Assembly (NCBI GenBank): GCA_003640385.1 | Contig: RCAB01000024.1 | Coordinates: 1 to 64,000, forward strand | Direction of reading: 5' to 3' | From: Setaria digitata | Lineage: Eukaryota > Nematoda > Chromadorea > Rhabditida > Setariidae | Length of the DNA stretch: 64,000 nucleotides | Part shown: positions 1-12,198 of the stretch, piece by piece | How positions within the stretch are numbered: position 1 is the stretch's first letter | Layout: every line of letters begins with the position of its first letter | Program-made: the position numbers and the translations under genes | The notes under the pieces: generated by a model | What the model was told of the DNA's origin: nothing | The model's input: only the letters and a program-made list of their open reading frames with translations | The model's database searches: none

Positions 1-211
1 GGGCTTTCCTCGAGCACTCACCAGTCAGTCAAACAAATTCAGTGACTGGGATTCCTGAATCTCGCAGGTCAGATTTCGGAGGAAAAAAGTGAGTTGTGTG
101 CAATCTCTTCGGGCACTGTTGCCATTCGATCGTGACGGGAACGTGTGCTGTTCTACGGAAGGCAAGATGGAGAACCCCATATTAATGTTCTGTTTATGCA
201 ACAAGTGTTTT

Positions 212-218
212 GTTTTAG
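212..218 (+). promoter_or_regulatory. Probable spliced-leader trans-splice acceptor abutting the start codon
   Basis: A T-rich tract ending in TTTTAG lies immediately before the ATG at 219. No coding exon can be joined upstream: the earlier ATG at 166 is in another frame and soon stops. In nematodes an acceptor this close to the ATG, with no upstream donor, usually marks addition of a spliced leader. The assignment is inferred from position only; an undetected 5-prime UTR exon is the alternative. Confidence 0.5.
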
Positions 219-1538
219 ATGGATACAATGGGAGATACTGAGGTCAGAAAAAAGATGGAACAGGCTCTTTCTATTTTCGAAAGGCTTTCACTGAAAATGG
301 GTGACAGTAGAATTGCTAAAGCCAAGGTCGGGAGCAGTGCTATATCAAAGAAACCATCCAGAATCATCTGCTGGTTGTGCCAGAAAACGGAGCAACCATC
401 CACAGCTTCAGGCTCTACTGGTAGTCTTTCTCTGAAGTAAGTTATTGTGATTTTCTGCGCTTCATATCGTGCATATCTATTGCGAATCACCGTGTTTGAC
501 TTGTGCAGTTGTACAGTTCAAAAGTTCTTCAGTTGAAACGAGGTGAAAGCTCTTCTCCCTCTATGTCCCTCTTGGCTGTATTTTCTTATCTCTGCTCAGT
601 TATTCGAGGAATCTACAGTGTATTATTCTTTCCATTACTGGGAAGAAGCATTGCAGCTAGACAGAAGGGAAACAAATACAATTAACATTCATTTTGGGGA
701 GAGATACAATTTGGTGGGAGGAGTCAATTTTGATAGTTATATCATGAACTAGTAGAAGAATGATACTAACAGGGACGTCTTCCTTTGCATTTCCCCTCCA
801 AAAAAGAGTTTGCGGCATTTTTTATTTTATGACTGTAATTTGTAATTTCGAAATCACCATCACGATGATTCTCACCTGTGTGTGGTTTGTAGTTTCCCTG
901 CACATGTTGCTAAAATTTTGATTTCCCTGTATTTTATTGTTTAAATTTTCATGCTCCATATTTCCCTTCAGTCGTGCTCGACATCGTTATAAACCGTATT
1001 TTCCACCTTTGATAAGCAAAAAAGTCGATACACCTAAACGTTATTCTGCCGTGGAGAAGTTTCGGAGCATTCAACTAAAAGGTGACGTCGAGGAGCTGAG
1101 GTTCACTCTAGCTGAGGTACCGGCCACTATGGAAAGGTGATTTCCTTTATTTTCCGGTAAAATTTCTGTTTTTATTAGTTTATTAGATTGCGTAGTATTT
1201 TTGCGAAGTTCATCGTAAATAAAAAGCAGTTTGAAGCCGTCATTTGCAGAAATAAGTCAGAACAAAGCATTCTGATTCTCTTTCTATATAAGTTTTATTC
1301 TAACAATTTTTGAAAGTACGTTATTGACATCTCACGTAATTGTGTTTTTTTAAATATATATTCCAATTTACTTAGAATTAAAAACTCAAGCTGTTCGGTG
1401 GAAGCCTCACGTTATTCACCGTGGGATTTAGCCGACGAAGGTGTGGATGGCGAAGTCGCCGAATTAGCGGAGTATTTCGACCAGTTTGTTAATATTTGTT
1501 TGAAAATGTCAGCACTTGCGGAGAGTATGTATGCATAA
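219..1538 (+). CDS. OSER1-like small protein (DUF776-type C-terminus), three exons
   Basis: Exons 219-436, 972-1136 and 1376-1538 join in consistent phase (donors GTAAGT and GTGATT, acceptors TTCAG and CTTAG) to give 181 aa ending in TAA. The N-terminal third is charged, residues about 45-60 carry a WLCQKTE stretch, and the middle is basic (RARHRYKPYFPP). The last 25 residues, including EYFDQF, KMSALAE and MY near the end, resemble the C-terminus of vertebrate OSER1, an oxidative-stress-responsive serine-rich protein, as I recall it (shared Y, KMS, AE and MY). The rest is not similar, so orthology is tentative. A polyadenylation signal AATAAA lies at 1574-1579, 36 nt past the stop. The protein is probably soluble: no signal peptide or membrane segment. 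It converges on the SIN3 gene. Confidence 0.65.
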
Positions 1539-3246
1539 GGTGACATGCAGCGCTGTTGGTCTAGAATTTACGTAATAAAGAGGTTATAAGATAGCTCTTT
1601 TTATCGATTTTGAACGTTTACTTACATAACTAAAAATTTCACGTCTAGAGTGTACTGCACCTTTCCATAAACACTGGCAGGTCAGGGATATTTAGTAGTG
1701 AACCCTTTCACTTGACTTCCTTAGTCTGTAAACAAAGATAGGTATTTCTTAAACTCTCACTTATAAAGCAGTAGGCAACGACATTACGGCACCAAAACAG
1801 CAATACGCTCTTCCGTGCTTATAAGTGACCATTACTGGTTTTGTCAAATTAGCTATTATCAGCAAATGTACCGATGACCACATATTAATACTTCCTGGTC
1901 CACTTTTTTAAATTTATGTTAGTGTGATTTGTGTCCTGTACTTTGTATGTAATTAAATTTGGTTCTCTATCGAAGTTTAGCAAGATGCCAACTGTGTGAA
2001 AAATGGTTCGCTCGTAAAATAATACAATTATCGCATGCTTTCTTTGAATTTGTCAACGGATTTCCAACGACGAAGAACTCGTCGTTGGAAACCTTTTGTA
2101 AAAGGTTCGCAAAATTCTGTTGGAGTATATGCTCTATGGAATTACTTCGCGAAATCTGCACTTTTACCCCTTTCAATTCGAATTCTAATCAGTCGAGATC
2201 ATGGACGACATTATAGTCTATGTAGTGCAGCAGTTGTATTTTTCCTTCACATTATATGATTCAGTCAATTACTGTACATTTTATGGTCGAAATAAATTTC
2301 AGAAGTGTGTAATTGTTAAAAGATGAAATACTGGAACATCCTTGTCTTAATTCCTTTCATACCTCCTTAAAACCCACTTCATTAATGAACCCTTCACCGC
2401 TATATTCGGAGTACAGAGTTTTCATCATTTCCAGTTAGAACAGCAAGTTCTGAAAATGGATCAGCTCGGTAGCCTTTGACGTCCGGAAATATTTCAACGA
2501 TCCTAAAACGTAATAAACTAAAGTAAATAAATGTACAGTGCAGTGGCATCCGGCTTCCTCAGCCCACCTAAAACGATTCCTAGTTTAAACGAATTGCTTT
2601 CCACTTCGCATATAAAGTAAACTTCATGCAGAAAGCACAAACAGATTTCAAATATTACAAGAAATACCAAAGCATTGCTGAGACGCAACATAGTATTGTA
2701 TATGTGAAAATTTAAATGAACTGGTAAAAATCTGCATATTCCCTTCTCGCACACCGGGAAAAACGATAAAATCGCAGGACATGAATCAGAGTTGAGGATT
2801 ATGTTCATTTTTGCAACTACTTGCGATCATAATTTAGACTATTATACCAGTCCTATGGTGACACTGCTTCCAAGGACTGCGTGGGTTCAGTCCATTCAGT
2901 TTAATAGAAACAAATATGATGCGAGGAACATCAAAGTTTCGCCGTCTGTTTTTCACGAGTTGCCACTATCTGAGAAGTTTCGTTTCAGTCATTTAGGAAC
3001 TCATGGTAAATAGCCACTGCAGCGCTTTACAGTTTGGTGATATGAAAGCAAAAATTGTGGATTTTGAGTTCTGCTTAATGCACAAACAAAGAACTGGATA
3101 ATGTGGATGTAGCTCAGTTTTTTTAGACTGTTTAGCTCAGTCTTCCAAAATTTTACAACTAACACCATCAACAAACCGTTAAACTAGTGAAAAATAACCG
3201 GAATCTTGACCAATACATAATACATCTAACCATGCAAACTATCATT
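1539..3246. other. Intergenic, 3-prime to 3-prime between OSER1-like and SIN3 genes
   Basis: Holds the 3-prime UTR of the OSER1-like gene and the presumed 3-prime UTR of SIN3. Open frames such as 1959-2216 (plus) and 2518-2808 (minus) have no recognisable domain and no supporting splice context. The only structured element I see is the hairpin at 2061-2091. No RNA gene recognised. Confidence 0.6.
2061..2091. repeat. Perfect 13-bp inverted repeat with 5-nt loop
   Basis: TTTCCAACGACGA (2061-2073) is followed by a 5-nt loop and its exact reverse complement (2079-2091). A second inverted repeat starts on its last base: ACCTTTT (2091-2097), a 2-nt spacer, AAAAGGT (2100-2106). The two could not fully form together. 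Function unknown. Confidence 0.8.
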
Positions 3247-6200
3247 TTAACGCTGACTACGATTTGATGATGAAGTTGATGAAGTACTGGAAATGGAAGA
3301 AAAATAACGATTATAAGTGATATAAGGAAACTCAGGATGGCGTACAGGTACTATTCGTGAGCCGTCTGCAAGCCAATTTCGAGGTCCCAATACATCGCTA
3401 CCATCCTCACATAACCGCTCTTCTAGCCATGCAAGAAAACGGTCTTTTCTTCGTCCTGTGATCGTTTTATGTTTCTACAAATTAAAGTTTATTATACATT
3501 GTTAGCAACAGCGTAAATATGCAGCAAGCCTAACAAGAACATAAGGTTCAAAAATATATGAATTGATTTTCTGTTTTTAATAGATATCTTCTAGAAATAT
3601 ACTTTCCCTATCACTTCCATCCTCATCCCTTCTCTCCAAAATGCTCACTTTCATGTAAGGAAAGTGAAGTACATTTAGCATTATTCACCATTAGTATAGT
3701 ATTTATAAAAATCATAAAACTTACATCCATCCCTCTTCGTGGTGCTCCTGCTCTTATTAGTAGATCAGTTGAATCTTTGGTAAATCGCATTTTATAATTC
3801 CCAGCGGGAGAAAACAGTACATTCAGGTCTTCGTTCACCGTAATGTTAGACGTTTTCTCTTCTGGCTTTAGTTCTCCAATCGCATCCTCGTTCTTTTTGG
3901 CTGCTTCATCGTCCCGCCTTCTAAAGCTAATGAATGAAGACTGACCAGCAGGAAAGAAAGTGTCAAACTATAAATAAAAACCTCTCTCATACGTCTTCTT
4001 TCAACTTACTGGAAAAACGGTCCGTCAACACATGAACAAACCTGCATTTCTCCATTCCTGTCTTGATATATTTCATAAGAAATAGCGGAGGTCTTTCACC
4101 AATAGTTTCGAGCATCTGCTGCTGATCATCCGGATTTAAAGCCGATGATGAAGGTTCATCATTAAGACTCTAAAGAATTCATACATCCCAGAAAAAAGAA
4201 TTGGAAGCTTAAAAACTTAATATATATATCCTTATCTTTAAATAAAAAAATACTTTTTGGTTTTCATGAGTCAAACAATAACCTCCACATAATGATGAAC
4301 ATAACGGCTCCATTCCTGGTCACTGTCACCTTTCTCTCCTTCCTCAGTGACATCGCTGTCGATCAGTTCCATCGTAACACTTCGTGTATCATGAAGAAAA
4401 AAGGTTTTAAAACAATTCTGATTAACAAGTACTTCCTGTGCAGCCCGTTCATAAGCATCATCAATATTTTCCTCATTTTTGTCTCGGTTATACAGACAGA
4501 CAGGATTTTCAAAGCGGTATTTTTTATACAGGTCCATACTAGCAATGTTTGCTTCTTCAGAAGACATGTTTTGCAGTTGTCGTGCAATTGTTATGATAAT
4601 TTTATCCATTGTGAATGTTAGATAAGCAGCTGTTCCAAACATCTTCCTAAAAAACTAATTTTCTCCGTATTTAATAAAAAGATAAATAAAACTTCTGAGA
4701 TATTTTAGATCTCAGTACATTCAAAATTCAGACTACATAGTTTACTACCGAGTAAACTATGTGCACAGTTCAGTCAATTTAATCTTAATTTTATACTGCT
4801 TACCTGATATTATCTTCAAAAGCGACACTATCAATGAGACCATCCAAAAGATTTTTGACTTCGCTAATCAAAGCAACATAATAGTTAGCCGGACTTTGGC
4901 TATCTGGTTTCAACAACGATAAGCCAAGTTTTGTGTCTAGTTCAACGGATTTCAGTGAACCACCATCACCGGTACATCGGCTTATTACTGACTCACGCTC
5001 CATGCGTATGCGCTCTTCCACCTAAATATATCATCATAAATAAAAAACATCCTATTAAAATTACTTCATACATATTCAGTGTCCAGTGGTTTTAGACAAT
5101 TTTTTTAAACCTTGAACGACAAAGTTTAAGACCTAGAGATCTAACTACAGTTTAATATTTTAATCAATTCAACGCTAGAACATCCCTTAATACTAGTTAC
5201 GTTTTGGAATTATAAATCTTACTTAACTTGCCCTCAAGAAATTAAGAAATTATATACAAAAAGTGCTATAAATTACTTCATGATTTTCAATAATTTCTCG
5301 ATGCTTCTTCTTCAAATAAGCTAAACGATCACACATCAAATGATGAAGTCTAATGAATATACACCATGTGTTAGCTCCATAGAAAAGACGATATGTAGAT
5401 GTCTCATTTCCATTGGGAGACTGAGTCTAAAGCACTTTTTTTAAGTAAGCATCAAATATAAAACATCTGCATAATCCTCAACAATTTCAAAGCAGAAAGC
5501 TGCTGAAAGTTTGAAGATTTCTATATACTATAAGGAATGCTAACTAATCTTCCTTCTCTACTTCCGTACATGTTACGAATTGCAGACCACGACTCGTTCC
5601 GGAAGTACCTTCATCATTAAAGCAATGTACAATGTAATAGTTAAACAGAATCTACTTGGTCTCTCGTTCCGTGGTCTCAAGAACAACAAACTAAATTTTA
5701 TATCTAATGCATTGATGTAAAAATTTGGTTAGCTTGCATAAATAAAGGATTCAGAGCTGAGAATTAAAGGATTTCTATTACATAATGAAGTATATCCTCC
5801 TCGGGAAAGTCAAGCCACATTTTGTTTCAAAATATCTTAAACCCTAAATCAAGATACATTTCTATAAAAAACTGTCACCATCATTAATCATACATTTTTC
5901 GGTCCCTCTTCATCGGCTGATGTGAATTTTTGAGTTTCATCATCTGCAAGTAATCCACTACATCGCTGCTCCTCGGATTTTTGACCTTTAATATGGTAGA
6001 GATAAATTAATGCACGTTTATCAAAAAAAAAAAAGAAAAATTACTAAAAGATGCAGACCACCTTGACCAAAAATCATTTGTCACTGGTCTTTTGAAAAAA
6101 CGAACCAACACGACCTCGGTCTTCTAATTCCTCCTCATCACTGAGTTCCTGGGGTGGAACATTGAACAATTCCGGAATGAAACGCTTTAGATAGCGTTTT

Positions 6201-9200
6201 GCGTGACGTTTCTCTTCTTTCTGAATATTCGCTTGCCGTTTAACATAATGTATTACCAAATCATTAACGTCATACAGAACACTTATGTCTTCCGGATAGG
6301 AATAAATGCAGTGAGGTCCATATTCCACCGATTCACCTTCATCATTACGATCTGCACGCTAAAATACCAAAAAAAAAAAAAAAGAATATATTTAAGAATA
6401 CCATGTATTCAAGAATCAAAAAGCAGCGGAATGCCACATTTCTATAATAAGTCAAAAAGTATCAGAAACCGAAAGAAAATTCAAAAAGCTGACAGTCACT
6501 TCAACAAATTTAATATTATTGAGGATGAAAACTTACAAGAAAAAATTTCAAGCTCAAAGATCCATTCTTCTTAGTTAAATTATGATTTTCTACTCTTGTC
6601 TTAATTCAGTAATTCATTCCACCTCAATGAACAACACTTATACGACAATTCGAGCGCAACACCTTACTTCATCGTATAAATTCTCGAACTGACTGACGAT
6701 TGTTTTCGCTCGAAGTAGTTTCAAATCATTTTGCTTGAAAATTACTGCCTGATGATCTAGACTCTTTGCATAATGTTTTTCAGTCTCCTCACGCCAGATG
6801 CGATTGCAGACTTCTTGATTCTTACGCCATTCAGCATCTTTTTGCCGCATTCGTTCAATCAGTCGTGGTATCATAATTTGCGGATTTTTCATCGCCCCTT
6901 CCAACATTTTTAAAGTGTGATCTCTGAAAAGTTCAACCGAATTTCTTATAGAAATTTTAAATTCAATTCATAGAAACTGTCCTTTAATATTGCAGTTCTT
7001 CGAAATATAAGTAAACTCGAAAATTTACCCATAAATTCTCTGCAGTGCTCGCAACATTACTGAATCAGAACTACCGCCCAAAGATGGACCCAAGCGAAGG
7101 CTGTTCAATTCTTCGCTTTTCATTCTCGACATCTTTCGCTGAACCATTTCCAAAACTTCTAAGGCTGTTTTATTCACTTCAATGACGATATCCAGCTGAA
7201 AAATCTCCATCGCTTATAATGCTTATAATGTTTTAAAATGAAAGAACAAATAACACTGAGTACAGGAATTTCTGTATACAGAACAAAAAGCACTGTGCGA
7301 AAGATGCAAAAACCTCATAACGTTCATCCTCCGTGCGGAATACGAATTCTTCAAATTGTGTCTTCTTAGAATGAACAGCTGAACTATCCTCAGACGACCA
7401 ACATGGAAATGAAACCCAGGAATCGTTAAGAACTGATTCACAAAGTGGCGTTCGTCCAGAACAAAGCGGCTTTTCATATGATTCGGGCAAAGAACGATAA
7501 CTTACACCTAGCCTTCGGCATGTTGCATAATCTGAAAATTTTATATCATTTTAGAAGATGCTCCTAAATTAAATTGAGAATCTACGTAAAAGCTTCACCG
7601 TGGAATAAAAATACCTATTTTATGCTCTAGCTCCATGTCATCATTCCCATGTAGTTGTCGCCGCCGATGCTTTTCGTCACTTTGCTGATTATCTCCATGC
7701 GAATCAGGCAGACCCAGCAATTCCTTCACGTGTTTCAGCAACAGCGTAAAACGTCTAATAAAATTGAATGTTGTAAAACATCAAACATCAAATATAAATA
7801 AGCGTTTGTTAAATAAGCTACTGAATTTAAAAAGCAATTTCGCAACTTTCTTAAGCGTATCAGTGAGATAAACCAGCTGAGTTACAAAAACATCTAAAAT
7901 CGGTAAGTGGAATAAGAGAATTTTTCAAAAAGTCTTTCCTGCCAAAAAAAAAAATGAAGTAAATGAACTAAAACGTATGCAGTGAGCATAAAAATATGGA
8001 AGTGATACAAGATTTTTGGAACAATTTTACCCAATAAAAGGTGTCAACAGTTCCACAAGTTCATTTTTCGAAATAATGCTCTGATTATACAAAGCAAGGC
8101 AGCGCAGAAAATTTTCATGGACACCATTATCAATCAGTGCCTTCCGTACCTACAAAATTCACTAATTATTTGAAGTAGGGAGGGATCCTTCTTAAAATTC
8201 AGCATATTTTATTTCCCAGAAGAAGAATAAAAAAAGCTTGATTTTCATATAGAAAAAGCTAATAGCCATATTTTACCACCAAAATTTTAAAGCCGTCATT
8301 ATCGTACTACCACTATGTACAAACTAAAAATTTTTTATAAATCTCAAAAGTGACGTAAAATATACAATACAAAGAAAAACTAAAATATACCAAAAAAGCT
8401 TACTTCTCGTAGCCAGCATACCTTGTCAAAGAAAAGATAATCTTCAACGGTACCGAATTTTGCCGCTTCTTCAACATTTGTATCATATGTCATCATATTA
8501 ATACTCCCGAGTTTCGCTCTCTGTAAAGAGATTTCTTAAAAAGATGAGCAACATTGAAGCATCCTTCAACTCCAAGGACTTCAGAAGTAGAAAACTAAAG
8601 TTTTATTTTCAGTATTAGCTGAATTTCATAAGTTACAACACTTCGAGAGCTTGTTTTACTTGAAGCTGGTGTCGTGCCGCAAAAAAAAAAAAAAAAACCC
8701 TCAAAAACATTGTAAATGTCACATAAAACTGATAAAATGCAGTAAATACCTTGGCTGCTGTTGTAGTATACATTGAAGCTGTACGCTTTCCAGGACTCGT
8801 TCCTTGTAAATTTTGAACTTTAGGTACACAAACAGGTTGAGGAGAAACAACGAAAGCACTGCGATCGCCAGTTTTTTGGATTCTTCCCTAAAACAAAAAA
8901 AAAAAAATGAGAAAAGGAGGAAAGCCTCTTAAAAAAAAAGATTTACAGTTACAAGCACTGGGAAATTCAGATTACTTTATTGCTCGCATCGCCAGGTGTA
9001 CTAGATGACGGTCGAGGTAATCCAGATCCAGAACAATTTGGTTGAAATTGCTGCTTAAATTCTTGCACTAAATCAGTATCATTTTCAAAAAGCAGTTCGA
9101 CTGCTTCTAGAGCTCGTTTATATCCTTGAATGACTCCTCCTTCCTGGAATGTAACCTCCATATAATTGACAGATTTGAAAAACAATATTTTACTACGTCG

Positions 9201-12198
9201 GTTAAAAATAATTACACTGCTCTCATATGTGACTTATTCATTAATAAAATATAGTCTCAAAGCAAAAGAAAATTTATGTAGAAATGTATAATTAAGTACT
9301 ACGATGGAACACAGACCGTATAATAAATATTCGTAAAATATCAACTGTTAGGTGAAAGGAAATTATGTAGTTATAACACAGTTTGCATTAATTCAATCTA
9401 ATCGATATAAAGAAAAGAAGTGATACAAAATGCATCCCATTGGGTCTTTCTTTCCAAGAGAATCATGCACGGCGCCAGAATCTGCAGTGCACATCTAGGC
9501 AGTACGAGTAAATCACAGAACTTGAAATAACCATTACGTACTAAATAAATGAAATGAAACACACCTGCGTCAGTCTATGAAGTCGCTGAAGAATTTCTAG
9601 GAATTTATGATAGATTTCAGGTCGTTTCTCAAAACGATTCTAAAAACAAAATTTCTGAAAACCATTTATCTTTCTATTTTAGGCTAGAATGCCATAATTA
9701 CATAAAGTAACGTGAAAAAAAAAAAACTACTCAGCAGAATATAAACTGTATGATCATCTTACCATTACTTTATTCCTGTACATTACAGCATCTTGGTACG
9801 TTGCAGTGCTGACACGGTTAGATAAGGAATTGGTAGGCCTGATTTCACTCGCTGTTGGATCAGTAGATGCTGCTGTAAGTTCGCTCTCCAGTTGTTCAGT
9901 CATAACTGGTTCCGCTGAAGGCACTAGATTCGATACGCTAGCTTGATCTCTTATAAACAATTGGTCCCCAGTAACCAGTTGAACCGGAGATGATGCTTTC
10001 GATGTCTTAGAACTTTGTGTTGTTTCTGATGACTCTAACGTGGACGGTTCAGCATGACCTGAAAACCATATATGTCCCAATCATTTTTCTATTCTAGCCT
10101 TGAATTTCATTTCTTTATCCTACGCTCATTTATCTTTTGAAATTTCAACTCTAGAAAAGAACATAAAATATTTAGATTTAGACACAATGTATTATTATTC
10201 ACATACCATTAGTCCTTTTAATCTAGAAGCTTTACAACTATAACAATCTTTCTCTAATTTGAAAAACATTCTAGATTTGCAACAGTAGCGACAGAAAAAA
10301 CTGAAAATATAATGAGTCAAGGAAATATAATGAGTGATTTAATCTTTTAATACTTCTTTTGGTTATATAACAGAAGCTTTAACAGTCATTAATAGGGTAG
10401 TAAAAGGACTAAAAAAGAGAAGGAAAGATGGTCAGACAAGATATGATTCAGATTGGTACCATCTTGATTAATTTGTCTTATTAATGCAATAGTAAGAAAG
10501 CAGCGCTCTATGGAGAGCAATTCAAGTTTAGATATATAAAAATGTGTATGGAGTCATATATTTGCGGTAACTAGCGTACTATTTCATAATTTTAGAAATT
10601 AACTTGACAGAAAAATATAAACAGCTGTTTCAGCTCCAAAAAAAGAAGCGATATCAGACGAAATGTTTGGCTGTTTGTCATGCCGTTGCTCTTGTAAACT
10701 TATTAAGATATTTTAAGTTAGACATACTTTCATTAATCACTTGTTTACGACCATTTGGTTCGGTTATGATGACCTTTATTCCGTCAACAGAAACATCAAA
10801 TCCGGGTGGCAGAAACGTATTAAATGCAATGATTAGATTCGGTCTACCACGAAACAAACGGGAAACTCGTTTTATTACACCAGGTGTATCAATACTGAAA
10901 ATTTGTTATACTGTTTAAAGTACAAAACTGAAGTAAAATCAAGTAAGCATTTCAGACTGTTATAAACTTATATTCGATTAATTCGCGCTCGGATCACTAC
11001 ATATCCTATATTATCATATATTATTATATATCATCCTATATATATTCTAACATATACATCCTAATAATCATTTATTCGTCAATGTTATGCCATGCGTTTG
11101 TGTAATGCATAAAATATTATGAATTGAAAATCAGCTTTGCTAGTTGCTGCTATTCTTGGATTATTCTACAGTACCAATTATGCAGTAGTACACTGATATA
11201 CTACTTTTAGAAACTTGTGAAGAAAAACTGAAACTTACGCTTGCGACTTGAAGTCTTTCATAACATCGAGAAAGTTAACGTAGACATCTGGTGCATCTGC
11301 AAACTGCTGCTTCACCTGATCCAAATAACATAATGCGTCCTCGACACGTAACCTCTACAAGCAGCTCAGAGAAATACAAAGTAATTAAATTTCGTGCTCA
11401 TTTTTTATTCCACAGAATTCCACAGAATACGAAAAACTTGACAACAATGATTTTAGAAACGTACCCTTACGTTTCCACGTATGTTGCACTCGCGTGGTGT
11501 TTCCAACCCTTGATTTGGTTGAAAGGACGCATTTCCATTGGGTACAATATTTTCACGTCTGCAAAACAAACATTAACTTCCTACACATTATTACTAACAT
11601 TCGAAATGACAATCCCAATAAAAATTGAGAAGATACAGAAGAGACGAATTTAAGGTTTAGCAAAATAATCTAAACAATGTGAAGATATTGATCATATGAA
11701 CAACTAGTCCTAAAAAAGTTAATTGAGCTTAAGAGTGATTTTTAGTTACTAAAAAAGATTCATCCTAGCAACTTCCAGTTTTAAAAATGTAGCATTTTTA
11801 AGTAGTGGAAACTTTGTCTATATCTCATTAGTCGCTGTCACACAAAAAAGGCGTAATAATGTTGGGACATATTGTGAATATAATAGTTTAAGGTTTAAAA
11901 TATATCGTTTTTTCAAACTTTTAGCCGACCGGGGAAGTTGCATATCAAGTTGTGATTAGCATGTTTCGTCATCTACCAGTATGCGTAACGACTGCAAACA
12001 CGCATATGGTAAACTGATTTAAAATGTCGCCTGATACTTTATCTACTCATTCCTGCTAATTCAAACGAACGATCAAATCTAAATATTAAAGTGAAATGAG
12101 GAAAAAAATTACTGTGATTGTAGCGTGTCATTTAATATAACATTATTCACAATTGGTACACGAACCGCTGGATTAGTTCCACCGTTTATTGCAGACAT
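3247..12198 (-). CDS. sin-3: SIN3 family transcriptional co-repressor scaffold
   Basis: Nuclear scaffold that recruits class I histone deacetylases to repressors. Start ATG at 12198-12196 ([14 protein letters not shown]); first exons 12198-12113, 11558-11471, 11354-11239, 10894-10728 agree in phase. PAH1 is encoded by 11354-10728 ([13 protein letters not shown], then [20 protein letters not shown]). A Ser/Thr-rich linker lies at 10060-9770, PAH2 at about 9640-8970 ([19 protein letters not shown]), PAH3 at about 8510-7620 ([20 protein letters not shown]). The HDAC-interaction domain spans about 7500-6600 ([37 protein letters not shown]). The conserved C-terminal region follows, including [23 protein letters not shown] and a final exon at 3474-3247 ([14 protein letters not shown]) ending in a Ser-rich tail and TAA. 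The exon starting at 3920 has several AGs upstream; only CTTTAG at 3926-3921 keeps frame. The C-terminal tail after about 3390 is unlike vertebrate SIN3. Confidence 0.96.

Noticed and set aside
1959..2259. Two overlapping plus-strand ORFs between OSER1-like and SIN3
   Set aside because: Cys pairs looked zinc-finger-like at first, but spacing fits no known finger and no neighbouring exon joins.
2870..2915. tRNA B-box-like sequence (GGGTTCAGTCC)
   Set aside because: No A-box at the right distance and no cloverleaf.
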